Below, one piece after another: positions 37,346 to 43,831 of a stretch of DNA of 64,000 nt (positions are counted from its first letter, which is position 1; every line of letters begins with the position of its first letter). The stretch lies in NCBI GenBank assembly GCA_963675435.1, contig OY776216.1, forward strand, positions 248,001-312,000, read 5' to 3'. A program made the translations under genes and the position numbers. This DNA is from Saccharicrinis sp963675435. GTDB lineage: Bacteria > Bacteroidota > Bacteroidia > Bacteroidales > Marinilabiliaceae. The notes under the pieces are model-generated. The model was not told the DNA's origin, made no database searches, and was given only the letters and a program-made list of their open reading frames with translations.

Positions 37346-37359
37346 TTCCCTTAACTTTG
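37329..37359 (+). promoter_or_regulatory. Promoter of the SPOR lipoprotein gene, overlapping the phoB terminator
   Basis: TTTG (37329-37332), 19 bases, TAACTTTG (37352-37359): a full match to the Bacteroidota promoter. The -33 box lies in the 3' arm of the phoB terminator. Confidence 0.65.
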
Positions 37360-37437
37360 CACCAAACGTGCATTCGTCAACAAATACTTTATTATTAAAA
37401 TATTATTTCTATTTTAGACAGATAATTTTGAAAAGTC

Positions 37438-37857
37438 ATGATAAAAAAGCTAATACCATTTTTATTAATATCCTTCATATTATTTTCTTGTGGAGACAAG
37501 AAAAAAAATGAAGTTAAACAAGTTAAAAGAGAAGTGGTTAAACCACCTGTAGAAAAAAAAGATACAGTAGTTCCTCCACCTCCACCACCAGAACCAGAAG
37601 TGGTTGCGCCACCAGAAAACAAATTCTTTTTAATTGCGGGTAGTTTCTCTAGTCAGAAAAACGCAGAGACTTTTAAAAATGAGTTGATACAACAGGGGTA
37701 TGATTCAGAAGTGATCTTAAGAAAAACAGGTAAAAATCAAGACTTCTATAAAGTTTCTTACAAAGGTTTCTACGATAAAGATGAAGCTTTTAACGCATTA
37801 GCAATGGAACGAAAACAACCTAATAACGAAGATGTTTGGTTGTTAATAAAGAAATAA
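37438..37857 (+). CDS. SPOR-domain lipoprotein
   Basis: A 139-residue lipoprotein with lipobox LFSCG (Cys18), a basic stretch, a proline-rich spacer (VVPPPPPPEPEVV, about 43-60), and a C-terminal SPOR domain (about 63-139: FFLIAGSFSSQKNAETF, then FYKVSYKGFYDKDEA). SPOR domains bind denuded peptidoglycan at division sites, so this is an envelope or septal protein. It has its own promoter and terminator. Confidence 0.88.
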   Translation: MIKKLIPFLLISFILFSCGDKKKNEVKQVKREVVKPPVEKKDTVVPPPPPPEPEVVAPPENKFFLIAGSFSSQKNAETFKNELIQQGYDSEVILRKTGKNQDFYKVSYKGFYDKDEAFNALAMERKQPNNEDVWLLIKK

Positions 37858-37867
37858 AAATATAAAG

Positions 37868-37902
37868 AGCCAACAGTGCAATTTAGCTGTTGGCTTTTTT
37901 TT
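37868..37902 (+). terminator. Terminator after the SPOR gene
   Basis: AGCCAACAG (37868-37876) pairs with CTGTTGGCT (37887-37895) and ends in eight T residues. It is 17 bases from the convergent HAD gene stop. Confidence 0.82.
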
Positions 37903-37918
37903 ATCATCTCATTAAAAT

Positions 37919-38557
37919 TTACTTAACTGTTTCCTTTAATAATTGATTCATTTTTGGAACCCATTGATCCGGAAATTCAACCAACCACGATTCTATTCCT
38001 AAATTTCTTGCAGCTTCAACGTTAGCCAACGAATCATCTAAATAGAGTGTTTCTTCAGCTTTTAAAACGGCATCTTTTAATACCGTTTCAAAAATAATAT
38101 CATTGGGTTTACTCATACCCATTTCATGACTGTAATAAATCTTATCAAACAGCTTATCTAACGAGCCTACAATTGGAACCCGATTAGAGCACGAATCAAT
38201 ATGTAAACGATTGGTATTACTTAATAAATAAACCTGATGGGTTTTTCGTAACTCCAATATCGTTGAAATTCTTTCTTCTTTATAATCTCCCAAAAGAGAA
38301 TTCCATGCAGCAATTACTTCTTCTGTAGTGACACCTTGCTTCATCTTTTGCAATAATTCAGCAGTAAATTCATTTGGAGTAACTCTTCCCTCTTCGAAAT
38401 CTTTAAAAATTGGTGTTTGATGATATTTTTTTAAAAAATCTTCATCAATATAAAAGCCTAGCTCCTTAAAGCGTTGAAAGGTGATATTCAGATCAATATC
38501 AACAACTACATTACCCAAATCAAAGATGACACTCTTCTTATCTTTTAATTTTGTCAT
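37919..38557 (-). CDS. HAD-family phosphatase (subfamily IA)
   Basis: A 212-residue HAD hydrolase. Motif I is VIFDLGNVVVDID (nucleophile Asp near residue 13), motif II is YLLSNTNRLH near 110, the lysine of motif III is in GMSKPNDIIFE near 145, and motif IV is LYLDDSLANVEAARNLGI near 170. The GNVV form at motif I is like YihX-type sugar-phosphate phosphatases, but the substrate is not determined. It is convergent with the SPOR gene. Confidence 0.83.
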   Translation of the reverse strand: MTKLKDKKSVIFDLGNVVVDIDLNITFQRFKELGFYIDEDFLKKYHQTPIFKDFEEGRVTPNEFTAELLQKMKQGVTTEEVIAAWNSLLGDYKEERISTILELRKTHQVYLLSNTNRLHIDSCSNRVPIVGSLDKLFDKIYYSHEMGMSKPNDIIFETVLKDAVLKAEETLYLDDSLANVEAARNLGIESWLVEFPDQWVPKMNQLLKETVK

Positions 38558-38575
38558 ATTTTTTTCAATCTACTA

Positions 38576-38606
38576 TTTGATAAATTGATATAACTTATTA
38601 TTTTTG
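38576..38606 (+). promoter_or_regulatory. Promoter of the CAU tRNA
   Basis: TTTG (38576-38579), 19 bases, TATTTTTG (38599-38606). The tRNA starts 40 bases later. Confidence 0.68.
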
Positions 38607-38645
38607 CATCCGCAATATACAAAATGATTTTTGTATAACAATGCC

Positions 38646-38719
38646 GGGCCTATAGCTCAGTTGGTTAGAGCACCTGACTCATAATCAGGGAGTCCCAGGT
38701 TCAAGCCCTGGTGGGCCCA
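38646..38719 (+). tRNA. tRNA with anticodon CAU (elongator Met or Ile2)
   Basis: A 74-base cloverleaf. The acceptor GGGCCTA (38646-38652) pairs with TGGGCCC (38712-38718), with discriminator A. The D arm AGCTCAGTTGGTTAGAGC and T arm CCAGG-TTCAAGC-CCTGG are normal. The anticodon stem CTGAC/ATCAG encloses CTCATAA. It pairs at position 1-72 and lacks the GGG/CCC anticodon-stem pairs of initiator tRNA, so it is not the initiator. Elongator methionine and lysidine-modified Ile2 cannot be told apart safely here. CCA is not encoded. Confidence 0.93.
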
Positions 38720-38777
38720 CAACACAAAGCCACTATCAGTCAATCTGTTAGTGGCTTTTTTGTTTTTAATATTATTC
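38718..38777 (+). repeat. tRNA-downstream repeat, left copy
   Basis: About 60 bases that begin at the tRNA 3' end (CACAACACAAAGCCACT) and resemble 40530-40595 at roughly 80% by eye. The left copy includes the tRNA terminator. The two copies frame the 1.75-kb Rhs segment. Confidence 0.6.
38726..38761 (+). terminator. Terminator after the CAU tRNA
   Basis: AAAGCCACTA (38726-38735) pairs with TAGTGGCTTT (38749-38758) and leads into a T run. Confidence 0.8.
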
Positions 38778-39291
38778 TATTTATGCGTACAATCTTTGGG
38801 ATTTCCCGATATTTTTGGGTTTGATTAAAAAGTTATGTTAGTTTGCCCAAAAGCTGCCGCACGATTGTACCTAGAATCCGCAGGTGGAGGTGGAGGTTGT
38901 ATCGTGTGGTTAACAAAACATCTCAATTATACTATTTATAAAATTAATAAAACTACAATAGCCACAACCTTTTTAAAGTGCGGCTATTGTTATTATTTAC
39001 AGCTTGTGCGAATGCGATGCAATCGCGCACCAGCCTTATTTTTATTAGCTATTCTAGCGGTAGCGGGGGGGTAAATTCAAAGACTTCTTTAATAAAAATA
39101 TTGCTGCATTGTAAATAATCGGGTTACAAACCCTACCTCATAAAACAAAAGAGCTGCAAACTTTTACATTTGCAGCTCTTTTATTTTTATTCCCAGCTTG
39201 CTTATTGCACGGTTTAAAAAACCGCGCTAACAGCCGTGATGGTTAATTTGCATTTCCGCGCTTACGGGAGTTAGCTAGGGCGCCATGTTGG
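38778..39291. other. Gene-free accessory stretch beside the Rhs fragment
   Basis: Short frames here are low-complexity and not supported. There are several small hairpins (ACAATAGCC/GGCTATTGT near 38955-38992, CGGTTTAAAAAACCG near 39211), G-rich runs (GGTGGAGGTGGAGG near 38884, seven G near 39066), and a composition clearly less AT-rich than the flanks. It looks like foreign or decayed material. Confidence 0.55.
39149..39183 (+). terminator. Bidirectional hairpin downstream of the Rhs pair
   Basis: AAGAGCTGCAAA pairs with TTTGCAGCTCTT with A and T runs on either side, so it could end leftward transcription from the Rhs pair or rightward transcription. Confidence 0.65.
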
Positions 39292-39618
39292 TTACAATTG
39301 TTTAATAATTCGAAATCCAGAAAAAAGATACAACACATAACTATATACCGACACACTAAAAAAAACATTATTATCTTTCACCGAATTAATATATAAAAAG
39401 CCAATTGTGATCCCAAATAACAACCTAGGAACATTAACTACTTTATACTTATGAAACAAAAAGCTATCCTTTGTTCTTTTGCACTTATTAAACTCAAAGA
39501 TAATCGATGTAACAAATATGATTATAAATATCACTTGTATAATTAAAGGTAAATAATCATCTAAATACTGCTTATAACCTATAGTTATAAGAAATAAAAG
39601 AGAGTTTAGATAAAACAT
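39292..39618 (-). CDS. Small membrane protein, candidate immunity protein of the Rhs fragment
   Basis: A predicted 108-residue protein from MFYLNSLLFLITIGY. It has three or four hydrophobic segments (LIIQVIFIIIFVTSIIF, LFGITIGFLYINS, YSYVLYLFSGF). The frame is open to 39696, where it would overlap the Rhs gene by 71 bases; the start at 39618 lies 8 bases beyond the Rhs stop and is preceded by AGG, so it is preferred. I recognise no family. A small gene right behind an Rhs C-terminus is usually the immunity gene, and a membrane location would suit a toxin that acts on the inner membrane or from the periplasm; that is inference. Confidence 0.5.
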   Translation of the reverse strand: MFYLNSLLFLITIGYKQYLDDYLPLIIQVIFIIIFVTSIIFEFNKCKRTKDSFLFHKYKVVNVPRLLFGITIGFLYINSVKDNNVFFSVSVYSYVLYLFSGFRIIKQL

Positions 39619-39625
39619 ATTAAAA

Positions 39626-40555
39626 CTACCTAACGAAATGCCTTTTTTCTTTATTAAGCGTAACACTTTTTCCTTTAAAGTTATTTTTTTCAACATAAGC
39701 TCTATACATTCCTCCTAATGCTCCCCCCACTGTTACTGGGGTTGACAATTTTGAAGCTAAACCAGCTAATCCTCCACCAGCAGCTACGAAATTATTTATA
39801 GTCCATTTTAAACCTACAAAATTCACATTACTTTTTAATCCTTCCCTTACTTGCTGCCCATAATGTTTAACCAAATTCTCTTGTTTATTCAACGATACAT
39901 TCTTTGTGCCATCTACTCCTGAAATATTCTTAGATTTCTCTTTAACCGCAATTTCACCGGTTTCAGAATCTTGAACAATAACTGACCTTTGCGAACTTAC
40001 TGTTTGTGTAGATGATTCATCTAATTTAATATTGCCATTTTCATCTACTGATGCAGAAACAGTATATTCACTCGTTTTTGTAACAGTTTCAAAAGTTGTC
40101 TCAGTATCTCCATTTTCTAATGTTTTTGAAGTTTGAACTATATTAGCTTGTACTGTTTTGACTGTTTGACTACCATCATCATTAACCGAATAAGAAGTTT
40201 CACTTATTGATGTATAATGTTTTTCAACTTCATCTTCCTTTCCTAAACCTAAATAATCAGTATAACGAATAGGATTATTTCCAGCGTAAAGATATGGAGA
40301 CTGGTAACTATAAGTTTCTGCCCAAGGATCTATAGTTGTAAACCTCCCCAGACTAGCATCATAAAATCGTGCGCCGTAATCATACCAATCCAAACTAACC
40401 CCTCCAAGTTCGTCATCCTGGAGTTCTTTACCGTTATAAAAATATTTATTTTGTTGGTAATTGGGACCCGATGTGTTGTAGTTTTTTTTGTCATTACCAT
40501 ACCAAATGGATAATAACTGCTGGTTTAAACACAACACATATCCACTTTCAATCAA
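39626..40555 (-). pseudogene. Orphan Rhs C-terminal fragment (core plus variable tip)
   Basis: A 309-residue frame with the Rhs-associated core at about 35-103: YNGKELQDDELGGVSLDWYD, YGARFYDASLGRFTTIDP and NPIRYTDYLGL. After the core comes a variable tip of about 200 residues rich in S, T, E and K (TVKTVQANIVQTSKTLENG), then a glycine/alanine-rich hydrophobic stretch (FVAAGGGLAGLASKL) and a basic end. The large YD-repeat shell that should precede the core is missing: the homologous sequence stops close to 40530, where the tRNA-downstream repeat begins, so the first 10-20 residues are not Rhs. It may be a silent tip cassette. No toxin fold is recognised. Confidence 0.7.
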
Positions 40556-40595
40556 TCAGTTAGAGGCTATTTTTTTTTGTTTTTACTATATTTTA
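40530..40595 (+). repeat. tRNA-downstream repeat, right copy
   Basis: CACAACACATATCCACTTTC and what follows match 38718-38777 with scattered changes, including the degenerate hairpin and T run. No tRNA body stands next to it, only a faint GCTGGTTTAAA that could be a relic. The interval 40596-40860 beyond it holds no recognisable gene or repeat. Confidence 0.55.
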
Positions 40596-40860
40596 AACAA
40601 ATCCACAAAACATAAAAAGTACACTAAAGGGAATGCTGGATTGTCACCCATTAAACTACTTACAAAGTCATTCTGACATCATATGTTAGTTCAATCAATA
40701 TTGACATAGCATAACCCAAACACTCCTATAAATCTATATAACAACACATTACCAAATTATCTCTTACTAATAAATAAAAAATGGTATATCATTTGAAATT
40801 ATTATTCTAAAATAACAAATTATATAAACGAATGGTTATTCACCAATAGATGATAAGCAT

Positions 40861-41160
40861 ATGAAAGGAAATTTCAATAACATAATTAATTCAAATCAAC
40901 CTGTGTTGGTTGATTTTTTTGCGGAATGGTGTGGACCTTGTAAAGTTCAGGCTCCAATACTAAAGGATGTGGCTCAGGAGCTAGGGGGCAAAGCAAAAAT
41001 TATAAAGATAGATGTGGATAAAAATCCTGAGATTGCAAGCCGTTTTCAAATAAGAGGTGTTCCTACACTTGCCATATTTAAAAATGGACAAACGGTTTGG
41101 AAACAATCCGGCGTTGTGGATAAAGTAAATCTTCTATCCATAATAAACCAGCATTTATAA
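40861..41160 (+). CDS. trxA: Thioredoxin
   Basis: A 99-residue thioredoxin-fold protein with the redox motif WCGPCK near residues 23-28 in FFAEWCGPCKVQAP, the cis-proline segment RGVPTLAIFKNG near 71, and the buried Asp of LVDFF. It lacks a signal peptide, so it should act in the cytosol. The length is slightly shorter than E. coli TrxA. It stands alone between the Rhs fragment and the repeat island. Confidence 0.93.
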   Translation: MKGNFNNIINSNQPVLVDFFAEWCGPCKVQAPILKDVAQELGGKAKIIKIDVDKNPEIASRFQIRGVPTLAIFKNGQTVWKQSGVVDKVNLLSIINQHL

Positions 41161-41200
41161 TGCTGGTTTAAACAATACAACCTGCAATATGATTAAGTAT

Positions 41201-41345
41201 ATTACAGATTGAAAATCAATTCAAAACAAGCCTCTTTGCATCTTTACTTCAACTCACCCAAACGATGCTATGGTTTGTTTCAATAAAGCCTTGTATTATG
41301 GCACTTTCAATGTTCATTACGAAATTCTAATACATAATCCGGATA
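41201..41345 (+). repeat. 145-base repeat family B, copy 1
   Basis: It matches 42121-42265, most strongly in the last 70 bases (AACGATGCTATG, TAAAGCCTTGT, and CAATGTTCATTACGAAATTC through ATAATCCGG). No coding capacity. Confidence 0.72.
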
Positions 41346-41430
41346 ACAACTAGCTATCTGTAAAGAGAAGTAGTCGGGATTGCTATAGGAAGGGGTTGAT
41401 TCAAAAACAGATATCACTCATATAAAACAT

Positions 41431-41484
41431 ATATAAAAGCCATACTAAACTCATTAATTAATGAGTTTAGTATGGCTTTTATAT
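41431..41484. repeat. Perfect 54-base palindrome
   Basis: A 27-base arm ending CTCATTAA is followed at once by its exact complement with no loop. The outer ends are A-rich and T-rich (ATATAAAAGCC / GGCTTTTATAT), as in a bidirectional terminator, but its arms are unusually long. Confidence 0.85.
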
Positions 41485-41616
41485 GTTGAATATATGTCGT
41501 AAATATGTTTTTGTGTTATCGCTCTTACCTACACAATACGAAGCAGGTGCATTGTTAATATTACGACCAGTTGATTTATTTATCGTAAATAAACGTCAGA
41601 ACCAATGTTTAAGTAT

Positions 41617-41873
41617 TAACCCGAGTTCGATTAAAATTAAAGAGCTCAGATTTTATTAAAATGCTGATATACAAGGCAAATTCTTTTTGCATAGCGAGCT
41701 ATGGTAGAAGAATTTAACGAAGTAGATTAGTATTTTAATAGAAAGCCACATATAAACAACGATTTTCTGCTTCATATTTGTTTGACATAGCCCGCTATGA
41801 CTTCACAAATATTCATTGAAACTCATTATTTATAAGCGGTCTGAGTCAATAATTTTATATCGAACTCGGGTTA
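41617..41873. repeat. MITE-like element, copy 2, intact
   Basis: A 257-base element with terminal inverted repeats (TAACCCGAGTTCGAT at the left, and the reverse at 41859-41873) and the same two CATAGC-NN-GCTATG hairpins as copy 1. ATT stands just outside both ends, which may be a short target duplication or part of the element. It is not interrupted by IS66 and gives the empty-site sequence for copy 1. Confidence 0.85.
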
Positions 41874-42120
41874 TTAGTATGTAAGTTCAAAACAGCTCAG
41901 TGCGTCATAGGTCTCACTAAGTTGTTTTATATCAGGTTTCCAGCCGAATGCAGTTTAATAAAGGGCTATAGTATGTTTTGTAATGGTAGCAAATAGATTT
42001 TAACGGCCAGAGACCTATTATAAAACAGCGAAGCGAGACGCTTCCCTGAACGCAAGAATGGGGTTTAATGCTGATAAACCCACAATATGCATTAAACCCG
42101 CAATATGCATTAGACCATCT

Positions 42121-42265
42121 ATTACACATTGAAATTACTTCAAAACAAGACACTTCGTTACTTCACTTCAACTCACCAGAACGATGCTATGCCTCGTTTC
42201 AGTAAAGCCTTGTTTTATGGTACTTTCAATGTTCATTACGAAATTCTAATACATAATCCGGGTTA
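42121..42265 (+). repeat. 145-base repeat family B, copy 2
   Basis: Ends ATAATCCGGGTTA and is otherwise like copy 1 with scattered substitutions. The CGGGTTA end recalls the MITE terminus (CTCGGGTTA), so the families may share a mobilising enzyme. Confidence 0.7.
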
Positions 42266-42287
42266 AAAATTGCTCTAGCTTAAAAAC

Positions 42288-42323
42288 ATAAAAGCCCGAA
42301 ATCAACAGTTAGATTTCGGGCTT
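42288..42323 (-). terminator. Terminator after the GH28 gene
   Basis: AAGCCCGAAAT pairs with ATTTCGGGCTT on the minus strand and runs into four T residues and TATGTTTTT. Confidence 0.78.
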
Positions 42324-42342
42324 CCGACGTTTTAGTTGTAAC

Positions 42343-43737
42343 CTAGTTTGTTCTATGAATCAATTCACCCATATTTAAAGGTGCACTACTCCCTAATCTG
42401 ATATCACAATCCCTTACCTGAACGTTAGTAGCATTATCAATGTAAAAAGCAGATGTTTTAGCCTTTACTAAGCCAACACCCTCACAAGGTCTGCGATCAT
42501 AAACACCCCCTTCGTAATCTGTTACCCGGTTTAATACTACCGAAACTCCATCAAAAAGAATGTTATTAATTTTATCTTTAGATTCTGCGCTTACGTATAC
42601 TCCATTTTCTGAACGACATTGAATATTTCTGAATATAATATCGTTTACCTGTCCTACTCTACCTTCTTTAGCACCCTCTGGGAATCTCCAACTGGCATCT
42701 TTATGATTAATATTTGCTCTACGATATGCAGTAACATAAATAGGCTCTGATTTACCCCACCATACATCACTAAAAAACTTACTTTCTACTATCATATTTG
42801 TAAAAAGTACATGTTGTACCACGCCTTCATCTCTATTCTGAATGCCTATACCTCTATTACTTGCCAGAATCGTACAGTTACTTACTGTAACATTTTGAAT
42901 GGTATCCATGTTTTCTGAACCAATTTTTAAGGCACATGATCTTGAACTCATCAAGCAGTTTGTAACCACAATATTTTCGCAATTACCATATTCTTCAAAT
43001 TCTCTTCTGTTTTTTAAACAAATACTATCGTCACCACTTTGAATGTGACAATCACTGATTCTGATATTTTTACTGTGATCCAGGTCAATTCCGTCACTAT
43101 TCCTAATTTGCAAACTGTTATCAATAGTAACACCAGTAATAACTCCATCATCACATCCAATTAAATGTACTGTCCAATATGCAGAATGTCTGAAAGTTAC
43201 ATTTTCAATTCTTAGTTTCTTTACATTAACAAGCGTTAAAACATGTGGACGAGGGTCTTTAATATGAAAAGGTAGTAGTTCATAAGCATCACCTTGTTCT
43301 TCTCCCATAAATTCAAATCCATTTCCATCAATTACTCCTATACCAGTAATAGAAACATCATTAAGATCTTTACCTCCAATCCAAATTGTTCCTTCACCAG
43401 GATTTTCTCTAAAAGCACTTTGAGTATATATGGCAGTATCCGGATTGGCTAACAAGGTTGCACCACCCTCAACATGTAATTCCATTTTTGATGTTAAATC
43501 AAAAGGACCTGTTAAAAATACTCCTTCACCAGGCACCAATACTTTCCCTCCACCTGCCTGGGCACAAGCTTTAATAGTTTTTTTTATGGCTGAGGCATTA
43601 TCCGTAACTCCATCTGCTACAGCTCCAAAATCAACAATATTAAATACCTTCTCGGTATTAGTTTTTACCTGACAACTCGTCAACCACAAAACTGTGAGTG
43701 ATAGTAAAACAGTTCTTAGATTCTTCATTCCATTCAT
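42343..43737 (-). CDS. Glycoside hydrolase family 28 lipoprotein (polygalacturonase-like)
   Basis: A 464-residue lipoprotein with lipobox LTSC near residue 22 and a right-handed beta-helix. The opening NIVDFGAVADGVTDNASAI is the usual GH28 N-terminal strand. The catalytic region reads NSDGIDLDHS near 217 and QSGDDSICLK near 237, which supplies the acidic triad; the fungal GHG is replaced by SCALKIGSE. Expected to cleave galacturonan or related linkages by inversion, in the periplasm or at the surface. It lies 94 bases after the hybrid regulator gene and may be a PUL member. Met at 43737 or three codons later (43728) are both possible starts. Confidence 0.83.
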   Translation of the reverse strand: MNGMKNLRTVLLSLTVLWLTSCQVKTNTEKVFNIVDFGAVADGVTDNASAIKKTIKACAQAGGGKVLVPGEGVFLTGPFDLTSKMELHVEGGATLLANPDTAIYTQSAFRENPGEGTIWIGGKDLNDVSITGIGVIDGNGFEFMGEEQGDAYELLPFHIKDPRPHVLTLVNVKKLRIENVTFRHSAYWTVHLIGCDDGVITGVTIDNSLQIRNSDGIDLDHSKNIRISDCHIQSGDDSICLKNRREFEEYGNCENIVVTNCLMSSRSCALKIGSENMDTIQNVTVSNCTILASNRGIGIQNRDEGVVQHVLFTNMIVESKFFSDVWWGKSEPIYVTAYRRANINHKDASWRFPEGAKEGRVGQVNDIIFRNIQCRSENGVYVSAESKDKINNILFDGVSVVLNRVTDYEGGVYDRRPCEGVGLVKAKTSAFYIDNATNVQVRDCDIRLGSSAPLNMGELIHRTN

Positions 43738-43831
43738 ATTTATTAATCTCTTTATTTAATTCTTTTTATACACCTGTATCCATATTGATCTTAATACCCT
43801 AGAACCATTTTACCATTTCCCAATTTGTTTT

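Larger units (their letters stand above)
41161..42342. other. Repeat island without genes
   Basis: This stretch of 1182 bases contains two copies of a 145-base repeat (41201-41345 and 42121-42265) in direct orientation, a 54-base perfect palindrome (41431-41484), an intact MITE-like element (41617-41873), a short doublet CAATATGCATTA near 42083-42112, and the terminator of the GH28 gene. No coding frame is convincing. Confidence 0.7.

Noticed and set aside
38835..39074. Short coding frame after the CAU tRNA
   Set aside because: Low-complexity (GGGGG), no family, starts in an inverted-repeat-rich block and no ribosome-binding context.
38640..40600. Prophage or integrative element at the tRNA
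   Set aside because: No integrase, phage or conjugation gene is present; only the framing repeat supports an island.
41161..41345. Thioredoxin terminator directly after trxA
   Set aside because: TGCTGGTTTA at 41161 mirrors the last codons (CAGCATTTATAA), but the stem is short and lacks a T run; the nearest strong hairpin is 270 bases away.
41932..42153. Short leftward frame in the repeat island
   Set aside because: Its repeated NAYCGF text only reflects a short DNA doublet; no coding evidence.
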